Of a stretch of 64,000 nucleotides of DNA, positions 9,834-19,079 are shown piece by piece. This DNA comes from Arenicella chitinivorans (GTDB lineage Bacteria > Pseudomonadota > Gammaproteobacteria > Arenicellales > Arenicellaceae). The translations under genes and the position numbers were made by a program. The stretch lies in the NCBI RefSeq assembly GCF_014651515.1, contig NZ_BMXA01000001.1, positions 496,001 through 560,000 of the forward strand, given 5' to 3'. The notes below the pieces were generated by a model. The model saw nothing but the letters and a program-made list of their open reading frames with translations. It did no database searches and was not told where the DNA came from. Numbering within the stretch: position 1 is the first letter of the stretch; each line of letters starts with the position of its first letter.

Positions 9834-10304
9834 ATGAGTGATATTGATATTGGAATTAACCAAGCTGATCGCGAAGCCGTCGCACAACATCTCAAGAAGC
9901 TACTGGCGGATTCATATACCCTGTACTTGCAGACCCATAACTTTCATTGGAATGTCACTGGGCCGATGTTCCATCAACTGCATTTGATGTTTGAAGAGCA
10001 CTACACTGAGTTGGCTGTGGCGGTAGATGATATCGCTGAGCGAATTCGTAGTCTGGACATTGCAGCGCCAGGCACGTACAAAGCGTTTGCGCAGTTGAGT
10101 TCGATTAAAGAAGTCGACGGTGTTCCATCTGCCGACGACATGGTGGCTATCTTGACAGCAGGGCATGAGCAGGTGGTAAAAACTTGCCGAGCAGCGTTAA
10201 CCGTTGCCCAAGAGGCTGATGACGAATCGTCTGCCGCGTTGATTTCAGACCGAATGCGCATTCACGAAAAAACAGCGTGGATGTTGCGTGCGTTGAACCC
10301 TTAA
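9834..10304 (+). CDS. dps: Dps family DNA-binding ferritin-like protein
   Basis: Forms a 12-subunit shell that oxidises and stores iron and protects DNA from peroxide. 156 residues. The ferroxidase ligands typical of the family are visible: the [12 protein letters not shown] segment, then the [11 protein letters not shown] helix with the D and E ligands, and [13 protein letters not shown] set the start at ATG 9834 because GAGG lies 8 bases upstream; an in-frame ATG at 9822 lacks a ribosome site. It stands alone, and ends 4 bases from the convergent glycosyltransferase gene. Confidence 0.93.
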   Translation: MSDIDIGINQADREAVAQHLKKLLADSYTLYLQTHNFHWNVTGPMFHQLHLMFEEHYTELAVAVDDIAERIRSLDIAAPGTYKAFAQLSSIKEVDGVPSADDMVAILTAGHEQVVKTCRAALTVAQEADDESSAALISDRMRIHEKTAWMLRALNP

Positions 10305-10308
10305 GGTG

Positions 10309-11514
10309 TTATCGCACTGGCGATGAATCTCGTATTGCCGTGTAGTTTCTGATTAATTGCTGAACTACGTGGGACCATTGAAAGTGTTGTTCCACGTAGT
10401 CTCTGGCCGCATTGCCCATCTCCTGTAGTGCTTCGAGGTCCGTCACGGCGTGTGCCAGAGTGCGGGCAATGTCGTCGACATCAAGTTCGGTGACGTACCC
10501 GACGTCATGTTCAGCCACCGTACGCGACAAGGCAACCTCGGTGCTTAATAAGGTGGGTGTGCCAGCGGCCAATGCTTCCAATGCAGCGATACCAAAATTT
10601 TCTGAAAAAGAAGTCAATGCAAACAGGTCTGCGCCCTGCAGTAATAGGGCTTTCTCGGCACCTTTGGCAAAACCAACGAAGTGGCAATTGTTGTTTATTT
10701 TCAAGGATGTGGAAAGGTTTTTGAGATGCTGAACATAGTCCGGTTCGCCGTCACCAGCAACGATGAGCTGAACGTTTAAGTCAGGAATTTTAGCCACCGA
10801 TTCGAATAGTATTTCCAACCCTTTTTTGCGGTGTAGGCGTGATAAGAAAAGCACGATCGGACATTCACGCTTGAGTTTCAGTCGGGCAACAAGTTTTTCA
10901 CGAGCGCCGCGAACTTCCATTGGCATTTCAAGCCCAAGCGGGATGACCTCCGACTTCATCGCATGAATGACTTCTTGAGCTTGCTGCATTTCGGCAGCGG
11001 CGGTAAATTGCACAAAGCCAGCGTTGGTAATATTTTTTCGTTCGATCCAATCAAGGTACCACTGCTTACGCCCCTTCGATTGCTGTAATGACCATCTTTC
11101 AAGTTGCCCGATGGGACGAACTACGTACGGTACGCGGTTTTTGCGTGCCAGTTGCATTGCCCTTGTTGAGCAGTACGAAAATATCGCATGTACGTGAATG
11201 ATGTCGTAGTCATGAATATGATGCTTCAACCAATGCCCAAACCCCGGTGCGTAACTGTATTCGCGCAATGCTGTTATTGGGAACGAGATCCGGTTGAAGT
11301 AGCGAACCGGAACCCCTTGATATTCAGTCAACGCGTTGATGTTGACCCCAAGCTTACGCGGGCCATCATCGTTGGTGGTCGCGATTTCGGCATTGATGCC
11401 GGCTCGTCGCAAGGCTGAAACCATCTCGATTACTGCTTTGCTGGGACCGCCTCGGCATGGAGCCACGGATGGGATGACGTGCAGTACCCGCATAGCAGCT
11501 AACTTAGCGGACAT
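10309..11514 (-). CDS. Glycosyltransferase family 4 (GT-B)
   Basis: About 401 residues, retaining GT-B glycosyltransferase. The N-terminal domain has RVLHVIPSVAPCRGGPSKAV, with the glycine-rich acceptor loop. The C-terminal donor domain has VLFLSRLHRKKGLEILFES near residue 220 and ENFGIAALEALAAGTPTLLS, which is the E-x7-E nucleotide-sugar motif. Donor and acceptor sugars are unknown. The start at 11514 overlaps the end of asnB by 11 bases, which suggests coupled translation; an ATG at 11493 gives the classic MRVLHVIPS N-terminus and is equally possible. With asnB it forms a two-gene surface-glycan unit separate from the main cluster. Confidence 0.88.
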   Translation of the reverse strand: MSAKLAAMRVLHVIPSVAPCRGGPSKAVIEMVSALRRAGINAEIATTNDDGPRKLGVNINALTEYQGVPVRYFNRISFPITALREYSYAPGFGHWLKHHIHDYDIIHVHAIFSYCSTRAMQLARKNRVPYVVRPIGQLERWSLQQSKGRKQWYLDWIERKNITNAGFVQFTAAAEMQQAQEVIHAMKSEVIPLGLEMPMEVRGAREKLVARLKLKRECPIVLFLSRLHRKKGLEILFESVAKIPDLNVQLIVAGDGEPDYVQHLKNLSTSLKINNNCHFVGFAKGAEKALLLQGADLFALTSFSENFGIAALEALAAGTPTLLSTEVALSRTVAEHDVGYVTELDVDDIARTLAHAVTDLEALQEMGNAARDYVEQHFQWSHVVQQLIRNYTAIRDSSPVR

Positions 11515-13279
11515 GCCGTTTTCGCCATTCTTCAAACACAATCAAACTCCATTGACGGTACCATGGTGTTAACGGAATCCATTTTGGCACAGACGGACGT
11601 GTGAGGGACTGCCATTCATCGGAAAACCATTCGTCAAAAGGGAAGCGGAAACCTCGCTTTTCACGTTCTGTTACCCATTTCGGTAGCTCGGGTACCGCAT
11701 CGATTAGAAGTTGTTTGCCGGTCATAAGTCGCATATCCGATGGGATCGTGCTGACCCGGTCGACCAAGATTTTGTCGACAAACGGAACACGTAGTTCCAA
11801 GCCCCAAGCCATACTTGCCATATCACTATCTCGTAGCAGTTGATTGCGCATATATACATTGATTTCATGTGCGCTGATATTGTCTGCCATGTCTTCGAAT
11901 GCGTCTTTCGGCAATCTAGGGATACCGCCCGCTTTATCAGCGTATTGTGAAGTCAGTACGAGTGCTTCGCCGGTGGCAAAAATGCCCCGCAAACTTCGAT
12001 GCGCGGCTGCAATGGATTTCGGATTGCACAGTGCGTCCAGCATGCGACGATATTTGACGGGCACAAACTTCTGCAAGCTAGGTTTTAAGGCCTGAATAAT
12101 CGGTAGTGCCGGTCGGACGCGTGCGCTCTGACGCAACATGTCTGGGATCAAGCTGAAGGACTTGTAGCCACCGAACAGCTCATCGGCGCCAAGCCCCGAA
12201 AGCACAACTTTTTCGCCGTGGTCATGTGCCAGTTTGGCAACGCAAAACGTGTTGAATCCGTCGATAGTAGGTTGATCTACCGCATCCAGATATTGCTGGA
12301 AAAGCGGTAAAGCCAGCATCGGCGTCATCGTTAGTTCGGTGTGGTTGGTGCCGAAATGTGCGGCTGTGCGCTTCGCGATGTCTGCTTCGTTCCACTCGGG
12401 GTTGGAAAATGCCAATGAGTACGTGTTGATGCGCTTATTGGTAACCTTTTTTGCTAACGCCACGAGTGCCGTAGAGTCAATACCACCGCTTAGGAAGATG
12501 CCTACCGGGACGTCGCTCACGAAGTGTGCGCGCACACTGTCTTCGAGTGCCGTGCGAGTGATTTCGGTAGCTTGTTTGCGGTTGACATACTGTGGTTTGA
12601 ATTTCAAAGACCAGTAATTTTTAACGCGTACTTTGCCTTGTCGCCAAGTGAGGTAGGCGCCGGCCGGCAGCATTCGTATGTCGCGGATTAGCGTGGCAGG
12701 TTCTTGCGGGGTGCCACGTAGAAAATAGCCGGTCAACCCGCCGCTCGATAGTTTACGATGACTTAGTCCGCTGGCCAACGTAGCCCGCAGTTCAGAGGCA
12801 AAGGCGAATTCCGATGTGTGTTGCACATAATAGAACGGTTTGATGCCAAGCGGGTCGCGTGCTGCAAATGCCTCCTTCTTTTGTTCGTCCCAAATTACAA
12901 ATGCAAACATGCCGCGCAGAAAGTGAATGCATTTGCTGCCTTTGGCTCGGTACATTTTAAGAATGACTTCGGTGTCGGTTTGGGTGCTAAACGTTTCGCC
13001 ATCGGCTTCCAATCGGCGTCTGAGTTGCAGGTAGTTATATATCTCGCCGTTGAAGGTAATGGTGAAACGACCGTCTGAGGTGCTGATTGGCTGTTTGCCG
13101 TTGGCAGACAGGTCAATAACCGCGAGACGCGTGTGGGTGAGGGCCGCCTGCTTGGACGGAGCGACGTAATCGCCGTGGCCGTCGGGACCACGATGGCGGA
13201 GCGCTTTTTGCATCGCCGCGAGTGGCGTGGCAATGTCACTTCGAGGTTTGGTGCTGAGTAATCCGGCAATACCACACAT
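11504..13279 (-). CDS. asnB: Asparagine synthase (glutamine-hydrolysing), polysaccharide-associated type
   Basis: 591 residues. The N-terminal class II glutaminase domain starts directly with the nucleophile C2 (MCGIAGLL), with RHRGPDG and FNGEIYNY as expected. The C-terminal synthetase domain has the ATP PP-loop SGGIDSTALVALA near residue 262. Members of this family amidate aspartate, or in polysaccharide clusters amidate sugar acids or other carboxylates; the pairing with a GT4 gene suggests the second role, but that is an inference. It overlaps the downstream glycosyltransferase gene by 11 bases. Confidence 0.92.
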   Translation of the reverse strand: MCGIAGLLSTKPRSDIATPLAAMQKALRHRGPDGHGDYVAPSKQAALTHTRLAVIDLSANGKQPISTSDGRFTITFNGEIYNYLQLRRRLEADGETFSTQTDTEVILKMYRAKGSKCIHFLRGMFAFVIWDEQKKEAFAARDPLGIKPFYYVQHTSEFAFASELRATLASGLSHRKLSSGGLTGYFLRGTPQEPATLIRDIRMLPAGAYLTWRQGKVRVKNYWSLKFKPQYVNRKQATEITRTALEDSVRAHFVSDVPVGIFLSGGIDSTALVALAKKVTNKRINTYSLAFSNPEWNEADIAKRTAAHFGTNHTELTMTPMLALPLFQQYLDAVDQPTIDGFNTFCVAKLAHDHGEKVVLSGLGADELFGGYKSFSLIPDMLRQSARVRPALPIIQALKPSLQKFVPVKYRRMLDALCNPKSIAAAHRSLRGIFATGEALVLTSQYADKAGGIPRLPKDAFEDMADNISAHEINVYMRNQLLRDSDMASMAWGLELRVPFVDKILVDRVSTIPSDMRLMTGKQLLIDAVPELPKWVTEREKRGFRFPFDEWFSDEWQSLTRPSVPKWIPLTPWYRQWSLIVFEEWRKRHVR

Positions 13280-13475
13280 AATTTTATGACGTGAATAGCT
13301 ACAAGATTGGTAACTATATCAGCAACTTAGCGAAATGCGTAGTTCGTCGCAGAATGCGCCTCTGGAATGGCGTGCTCGAGGGTGTTTTTTTACCTCGTAA
13401 GACCGATTTCATCCTTTTGGTCGGCGTCCGTGTGCCGTATGCGCTTTGGTTGCAGAATGAATCCCCAACGAGCAA

Positions 13476-13508
13476 CCCTCGATTAGCTTGAAGTATGCCA
13501 ATCGAGGG
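13476..13508. repeat. Inverted repeat between rne and asnB
   Basis: A perfect 9-base inverted repeat: CCCTCGATT at 13476-13484 and AATCGAGGG at 13500-13508, with a 15-base loop. It lies about 66 bases beyond the rne stop on the minus strand, where a terminator would be expected. No clear T-run follows, so factor-independent termination is uncertain; it could equally be an RNA-stabilising hairpin. The rest of 13280-13573 holds nothing else I can support. Confidence 0.5.
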
Positions 13509-13573
13509 CTGGGTGACGTCACGGGTTAGCGGCGGGCACTTATTAATAATGTGCTGCCGACGTTTAGACGGGT

Positions 13574-15679
13574 TTAGCTGGCTTTCTCCGCTGCAGGCGC
13601 GGTGTTGGCCGCTTTGTTAGCGGGCTTTGCAGCTTGATCGTTCGAATTTTGCTGCTTATTTCCGTTTTGGTTGTTGCGATTGCGGTTGCGATTGCGGTTA
13701 CGGTTGCGATTCCGGTTACGGTTGTTTCCGCCTGGCTTGCCTTCGGAATTGTTGTTCGGCGCACCGCCGTCCTTCTTGCCTTGGTCGCTATTTCTATTGT
13801 TACCGCCTTGGCTGTGTTGTTTGCCTTTGCCGCCGCGGTTATTCTGGTTCCGGTTGCTGTTACCGCCTTTTTTGCCGCCGCGGTTGTTACCACCTTGACG
13901 TGACTTTTGATTATTGCCCTTATGGCTTTTCTTCTTAGGCTTGGTTTCTTCAATTTCGCCTGTGCCGAACAGTGCGCGCCACCACCGTACGAAAAGACCA
14001 GGTTGTACTGGTTCAGGTTTCGGTGCGGGGGCAGGTGCATTGTCCATTTGGATCGATTCAATGGCGACCGCAGGTGCCGTGTTCGGCGCGATTACGACGC
14101 TACTGCTTTGATTCTTCTTTTGATATTTGGCCTTGCGCGTATCTTCTTTGGGCTCTTGAATTTCAGTTTTATAGCTCGGCAAATTCGGCATCTCATCCAA
14201 ATCTTCACTGCGCAGGCGTTGAATTTTAAAGTGCGGTGTCTCGAGCTCAATCGTCGGCACGATCGTGATGTTTGTGCCAAGTCGGTTTTCAAGTAAGCTG
14301 ACTTCGTGGCGTTTCTCGTTTAACAGATACGTTGCTGTTTTGATTGGTAAGTGCGCATTAATCGCCTCTGTGTTCTCTTTCAACGCCTCTTCTTCAATGA
14401 TTCGCAGCACGCTTAGGGCCGACGAGCCGACGCTGCGGATATGGCCATTACCTTCGCAGCGTGGACAGACATGATAGTTTGAGTCGCTGATTGAGGAGCG
14501 TAAGCGTTGACGTGACATCTCCAGCAGGCCAAAGCGCGAAATGCGTCCTACTTGCACCCGTGCCCGATCCGCCTTCAGCGCTTTCTGTAAACACTGTTCT
14601 ACAGCACGTTGGTTTTTGTTTGCGAGCATATCGATGAAGTCAATGACGACGAGGCCACCGAGGTCGCGGATACGTAACTGACGTGCTATTTCTTCGGCCG
14701 CTTCCAAATTGGTTTGCAATGCGGTCTCCTCAATGTCACCGCCTTTGGTCGCGCGTGCGGAGTTGACATCAATTGAGGTTAACGCCTCAGTTGGGTCAAT
14801 GACCAGTGCGCCGCCAGACTGTAGACGGACTTCGCGGGCGTAAGCCGACTCGATTTGATGCTCAACCTGATAGCGTGAAAACAGCGGTACTGTGTCTTCG
14901 TAAAGCTTAAGTTTGATGACGTTTTGCGGCATCACTTGATTCATAAAGCGAGTAGCGCGCTCGAAAATTTCTTTGTCATCAATGATGATTTCGGTGATGT
15001 CGCTGCGGAAATAGTCTCGAATCGAACGAACTACCAGATTGGTTTCCTGGTAGACAAGAAAAGGTGCTGGTTGTGATTCGGCCGCTTCCTGAATAGCGTC
15101 AGATAAGCGTTGCAGATAATCCAGATCCCATTGCAGTTCTTCAGGGCTTTTTCCGATACCCGCAGTACGCGCAATTAAGGCGTGTTCTTTGGGGATTTCG
15201 AGTTGTGACATGGCGTCACGCAGTTCTTGACGCTCTTCGCCCTCGATGCGACGTGAGATGCCGCCACCTTTCGGGTTGTTCGGCATGAACACCAAATAAC
15301 GTCCTGCTAGGCTAATAAAGGTGGTCAGAGCTGCGCCCTTGTTGCCACGCTCGTCTTTTTCGACTTGGACCAGCAGTTCTTGACCGGTTTTCAATGCGTC
15401 AGCGATCTTGACCTGCGAAATAGGTGTTTCTGATTTATAGTTTTGAAAGTAAGTGCGCGACACTTCTTTCATTGGCAAGAAGCCCTGGCGATTGCCGCCA
15501 TATTCAACAAACGCCGCTTCGAGACTTGGCTCGATGCGAGTGATTTTGCCTTTGTAGATATTGCCTTTCTTAAGAGCAGTGCTGGCTGACTCTATATCCA
15601 AGTCAACCAGTTTTTGTCCATCTACAATCGCAACGCGCAGTTCTTCTGGGTGCGTTGCGTTAAAAAGCATTCTTTTCAT
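13574..15679 (-). CDS. rne: Ribonuclease E (short form with Asn/Arg-repeat tail)
   Basis: Essential endoribonuclease for mRNA decay and rRNA/tRNA processing. 701 residues, against about 1061 in E. coli. The catalytic half is complete: S1 domain ([23 protein letters not shown], from residue 39), the DNase-I-like active site ([13 protein letters not shown] near residue 345), and the Zn-link CPRCEGNG near residue 406. The tail from about residue 590 is low-complexity, rich in Gly, Asn, Lys and Arg, and includes a run of seven Asn-Arg dipeptides. The usual degradosome scaffold motifs are not obvious. Start ATG at 15679 with GAGGAAG upstream. rne is divergent from rluC, as in E. coli. Confidence 0.95.
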   Translation of the reverse strand: MKRMLFNATHPEELRVAIVDGQKLVDLDIESASTALKKGNIYKGKITRIEPSLEAAFVEYGGNRQGFLPMKEVSRTYFQNYKSETPISQVKIADALKTGQELLVQVEKDERGNKGAALTTFISLAGRYLVFMPNNPKGGGISRRIEGEERQELRDAMSQLEIPKEHALIARTAGIGKSPEELQWDLDYLQRLSDAIQEAAESQPAPFLVYQETNLVVRSIRDYFRSDITEIIIDDKEIFERATRFMNQVMPQNVIKLKLYEDTVPLFSRYQVEHQIESAYAREVRLQSGGALVIDPTEALTSIDVNSARATKGGDIEETALQTNLEAAEEIARQLRIRDLGGLVVIDFIDMLANKNQRAVEQCLQKALKADRARVQVGRISRFGLLEMSRQRLRSSISDSNYHVCPRCEGNGHIRSVGSSALSVLRIIEEEALKENTEAINAHLPIKTATYLLNEKRHEVSLLENRLGTNITIVPTIELETPHFKIQRLRSEDLDEMPNLPSYKTEIQEPKEDTRKAKYQKKNQSSSVVIAPNTAPAVAIESIQMDNAPAPAPKPEPVQPGLFVRWWRALFGTGEIEETKPKKKSHKGNNQKSRQGGNNRGGKKGGNSNRNQNNRGGKGKQHSQGGNNRNSDQGKKDGGAPNNNSEGKPGGNNRNRNRNRNRNRNRNRNNQNGNKQQNSNDQAAKPANKAANTAPAAEKAS
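13674..13727. repeat. Hexanucleotide-type repeat encoding Asn-Arg dipeptides in rne
   Basis: On the plus strand, units of the type TTGCGA / TTGCGG / TTACGG / TTCCGG follow one another, encoding alternating Asn and Arg on the minus strand. The copies are imperfect at third codon positions, so the repeat is old enough to have drifted but could still change length by slippage. It lies in the disordered RNase E tail. Confidence 0.8.
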
Positions 15680-17015
15680 GTCTTCCTCTTTGCCGTTGGC
15701 AAGTTCGAAAACAGTGGTGTCGGGAGGGCACCAAGCGATGCGCTAAATCGTGAGGCTGCAAACCGGCCATAGAGTGTGTAACTAGACCATTCGGATGGCC
15801 AAGCTGCACGCGATATGTGGCGAAATAAACCGGTAGAACACCGGCGTCAGTGATTCAACTGAGTTGTCATGGTCGTGACACTATAAGTCAAAGTCGTTAT
15901 GAAATGCGCCTCGCCTAATCAGGTTCAAGGCTGAGACGACTGACTGTAAGTCAATCATAAGGCCTTGTGTTGGGCTGCATTGATAACGGATCTAACATTG
16001 CGTCGGCGTGGTGCCTGTCGCGTGTGTGGACCAGTCATTACGTACTTGGTGGATTTGCCGTATCGACAGTTCTTCGATCTAACCGTACTGACTTCAATAA
16101 TTCGTCACTGAAGTATGTGCGGCTTGTTCGGGCTCCAACCAAGTCCGGTTGCTCGTCATCAAGTGTCGAGCGTAATCTGTTCAATCACTAACGATTTCGC
16201 TAGCTTGCGAACGTCAGAACTGGCTTGCCTGCACTGAAACGGTCCTATGGTCCGATTCGCGCAGAAAATTCTGCTCGCTCATCACGATCAAGTAAGCGCA
16301 ATAACTGCTGTGCCTAGTCCTTGATCATCAACTGTTTTGGCAGTGTTTAATTAAATTTAGCTGCCCGTTGCGTTTCATAAATCAGGGTGAAGCGCATTGC
16401 CCTGGGTGTAAAGTACAAATGAGCCATGTGTTGCTCGTCGGTTTGCGAAAAAAGAGGTGGCGGTGGTTACGTCTATTAACGCCTGTGCGCTAGAGTGCTA
16501 CGCTGTTCAACAGATCGAGCGTGTGTCGATCATGCGATGAAAATGATGTTCACGAGATGTGAAGTCCATCATTTTGCGATTCCAATGCAGCAGAAGCCAC
16601 CGTAGGATGCCAGCTAATCAAATAAGTGAGAGGCAAGCATTTAGGTGGTGTAACCAGCTTGACCAGCCTCGATTCATTTAGTGTGTATAAACCGATTTTG
16701 TCTTTACTGATTCCGGTAAGTCTATTGTGAACTGGAGGAACGCGGGGCGAGCCATTCAGTGGCAATACAACTTACAGAGTTTTGTCGTGTTCGATGCAAG
16801 ATGAATTGTGATATCTCACATGGCCGCGAGGTGTTCGGATGCGTGGCCCGAAAAACCATCGCGGTTACCATCAATAGCACCGGACTGGCGGATAATAACA
16901 GTTAAGAATCGAATACGCAATTGCCCTAATTGCGCACCAATATTAGCGCTGGCGGTGATTGGGCGAGATGTAAAACTGCCGTATAATCACGCCTTTGATT
17001 CTGCCGAGAAGCCGT
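15680..17015. other. Long divergent region between rne and rluC, no gene supported
   Basis: About 1.3 kb between two divergent genes. The part next to rne probably holds its 5' leader; in E. coli the rne leader is about 360 bases and mediates autoregulation. Short open frames here (15967-16191, 16550-16765, 16808-17074) have no recognisable product, poor starts and no coding-like bias, so I do not call them genes. The right edge holds the rluC promoter. No tRNA or known small RNA was recognised. Confidence 0.6.
16959..16987 (+). promoter_or_regulatory. Sigma-70-type promoter of rluC
   Basis: TTGGGC at 16959-16964 and a perfect TATAAT at 16982-16987 with a 17-base spacer. Transcription would start near 16994, leaving about 22 bases before the preferred GTG start of rluC at 17016. 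Confidence 0.75.
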
Positions 17016-17999
17016 GTGTCTCCAACTCCGCCAACACTAAAACAGCATCACCAGGTCTCATTTGTCACGATTGATGACGTGCATGCTGGTCAGCGCGTGG
17101 ATAACTTTTTATTCACGCATTTAAAGGGTGTGCCAAAAACGCATATTTATCGCATTATCCGTAAAGGTGAGGTGCGGGTTAACAAAGGGCGAGTTAAACA
17201 AACCACTAAGCTTAAGGTCGGTGACCAAGTGCGTATTCCACCAATCCGGTTGGCAGAGCGTACTGCGGCAAATATTGACGCCACGCGTTACGAGTTTCTA
17301 AAGCGAGCAACCCTGTTTGAAGATGACGCCTTACTGATTATCAATAAGCCTTCTGGTATGGCTGTGCATGCTGGAAGTGGTATTCAGATTGGCCTGATAG
17401 AAGCGTTGCGCGCGGTAAGACAGGATTTGCGGTATCTGGAATTAGTACACCGCCTGGATCGTGCTACATCGGGGTGTTTGGTGCTCGCTAAAAAAGCCAG
17501 TGTATTAAAAGCTCTACATGAAGATTTTAAGAACAACTCATTGACCACAGGCCGATTAGATAAGCGTTACTATACGTTAGTGAAAGGCCGCTGGCGTCAT
17601 GGAGAACGTAATGTGGTTAAGCCGCTGAACACCGAGGCACGACAACATGGTGAGCGCGTGGTCATTGTGGATGCGCAGGGCAAGTACGCGCGCTCAATCA
17701 TGCGTCCGGTTAGTGTGTCCGACCTTGCATCACTGGTCGAAGTCAAGTTGTTGACCGGACGTACCCATCAGGTTCGCGTGCACGCCCTGTCAGAAGGTCA
17801 TCCAATTGCCGGCGATCCAAAGTATGGGGACCTGGAATTTAATAAATCCATGAAAGCATTCGGTTTATCAAGGTTATTTCTGCATGCGGTGAGTCTGCGT
17901 TTTCGTCACCCGATTACGGATGCCGAATTGCAAGTCGAGGCGCCGTTATCAGACGACTTGAACGCCGTATTGACTCAATTAACGCTAAGCTTGAACTGA
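17016..17999 (+). CDS. rluC: 23S rRNA pseudouridine(955/2504/2580) synthase RluC
   Basis: 327 residues. The N-terminal S4 RNA-binding domain (HAGQRVDNFLFTHLKGVPKTHI, RKGEVRVNKGR) is followed by the RluA-type catalytic domain with the nucleophilic Asp in LVHRLDRATSG and the LLTGRTHQVRVH motif. Sequence and rne adjacency both fit RluC. I place the start at GTG 17016, with GAGAAG upstream and just after the predicted transcription start; a TTG at 16995 would leave no leader. The stop overlaps the start of the next gene by one base (TGATG), so the two are probably translationally coupled. Confidence 0.93.
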   Translation: MSPTPPTLKQHHQVSFVTIDDVHAGQRVDNFLFTHLKGVPKTHIYRIIRKGEVRVNKGRVKQTTKLKVGDQVRIPPIRLAERTAANIDATRYEFLKRATLFEDDALLIINKPSGMAVHAGSGIQIGLIEALRAVRQDLRYLELVHRLDRATSGCLVLAKKASVLKALHEDFKNNSLTTGRLDKRYYTLVKGRWRHGERNVVKPLNTEARQHGERVVIVDAQGKYARSIMRPVSVSDLASLVEVKLLTGRTHQVRVHALSEGHPIAGDPKYGDLEFNKSMKAFGLSRLFLHAVSLRFRHPITDAELQVEAPLSDDLNAVLTQLTLSLN

Positions 18000-18667
18000 T
18001 GTATCAATTAATTATCTTCGACTGGGACGGCACGCTGATGGACTCGGCTGCCAAAATATCTAACTGTATTCGAGCGGCTGCCCGAGATGTCGGGCTAGCG
18101 GTTCCTTCGACGCATGACGCTCAGCAGATTATTGGTTTGGGACTTCTGGAGGCTATGCAACGCCTTTTTCCTGAAGCCTCGCCCGAGCAGCTGGAAGCGT
18201 TGATCACGGCCTACAAATATCACTTTGTTACCGGCGATGTCACCGAGCAACGATTGTTTGATGGCGTGCTCGAAGGGCTTAGGTATATCGCCGATAGCGG
18301 TGCATTGCTGGCCGTGGCGACCGGAAAGTCGCGCGCTGGGTTGACGCGCGCCCTTGAAACCACAGGGTTGGGTTCACATTTCACCTATACGCGATGTGCC
18401 GACGAAACGCGATCCAAGCCGCATCCGCAAATGTTGGAGGAGATTCTGAATTTCACCGCAGTTGACCCAAATAAGGCGCTTATGATTGGTGATACCACCT
18501 TTGACATGGAGATGGCCGCGCATGCCGATATTGACGGTTTGGCCGTCAGCTATGGTGTGCACGGGGCGTCCGACCTTGGTGCCACCTCGGCGTTGGATGT
18601 GGTGTCTTCCTTTCATGATGTCAGTTCATGGTTATCCAGCGGCCGACTGCAAAAGGTGTTCACATGA
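17999..18667 (+). CDS. HAD-superfamily hydrolase, phosphoglycolate-phosphatase-like
   Basis: 222 residues. HAD motif I is FDWDGTLMDS at residues 7-16, motif II is AVATGKSRAG near 103, and motif III/IV is KPHPQMLEEI followed by MIGDTTFDMEMA near 162. A helical C1 cap lies between motifs I and II, giving a HAD-IA small-molecule phosphatase. The substrate is not fixed by sequence. It overlaps rluC by one base and the Rieske gene by four (ATGA), inside the rluC-HAD-Rieske-sppA operon. Confidence 0.88.
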   Translation: MYQLIIFDWDGTLMDSAAKISNCIRAAARDVGLAVPSTHDAQQIIGLGLLEAMQRLFPEASPEQLEALITAYKYHFVTGDVTEQRLFDGVLEGLRYIADSGALLAVATGKSRAGLTRALETTGLGSHFTYTRCADETRSKPHPQMLEEILNFTAVDPNKALMIGDTTFDMEMAAHADIDGLAVSYGVHGASDLGATSALDVVSSFHDVSSWLSSGRLQKVFT

Positions 18668-19035
18668 GCAGTCATAAACGAGTTGCGTTGGCCAGTACCG
18701 CCGATTTGAATGAGGGTGGTAAAGGCGTGCGTTTTGATGTGCGCAATGCCGCCGGGGTCCTTATTCCAGCCTTTGTGGTGTGTTTTGATGGTCAATATTT
18801 TGCCTATCTTAACCAGTGTGGGCATATTGCTATTCAGTTAGATTACATGCCGGGTGAGTTTTTTAGTGATGATGGGCGCACCTTGGTTTGTGCGACACAC
18901 GGTGCTGAATATGCGCCGGATTCAGGTGCGTGTCTGGGTGGGCCTTGTTATGGTGTGGGGTTGACACCTATTGAAATCGTAGAAGAAAACCAACACTTAT
19001 ATTTGGCCAATGACAATTACACGCTGGTTGATTGA
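18664..19035 (+). CDS. Rieske [2Fe-2S] domain protein
   Basis: 123 residues, a single small Rieske domain with no oxygenase catalytic part. Both ligand pairs are present: C52-x-H54 in NQCGHIA and C76-x-x-H79 in VCATHGAEYAP. The partner and redox role are unknown. The start ATG at 18664 overlaps the HAD gene stop as ATGA and has AAAGGTG upstream. Its place between the HAD phosphatase and SppA recurs in other proteobacteria from general knowledge, but no function for the linkage is established. Confidence 0.9.
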   Translation: MSSHKRVALASTADLNEGGKGVRFDVRNAAGVLIPAFVVCFDGQYFAYLNQCGHIAIQLDYMPGEFFSDDGRTLVCATHGAEYAPDSGACLGGPCYGVGLTPIEIVEENQHLYLANDNYTLVD

Positions 19036-19079
19036 CGAGGGCAATCAGTCATTTGAGCAATGAGTTAACGAGAGAAAAT

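Noticed and set aside
13291-13491. 66-residue plus-strand frame upstream of asnB
   Set aside because: It lies in the gap between rne and asnB, has no ribosome site or recognisable sequence, and overlaps the rne-terminal hairpin.
13627-13938. Long plus-strand open frames with many Cys/Gly/Tyr residues opposite rne
   Set aside because: They are mirror images of the Asn/Arg/Gly-rich RNase E tail; the complementary frame stays open because of the repeat and has no ribosome site or family match.
15967-16191. 74-residue frame in the rne-rluC gap
   Set aside because: No signal, motif or ribosome site, and codon use looks random; the region is better read as leader or noncoding sequence.
16550-16765. 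71-residue minus-strand frame in the rne-rluC gap
   Set aside because: No recognisable protein features, and no supporting start site.
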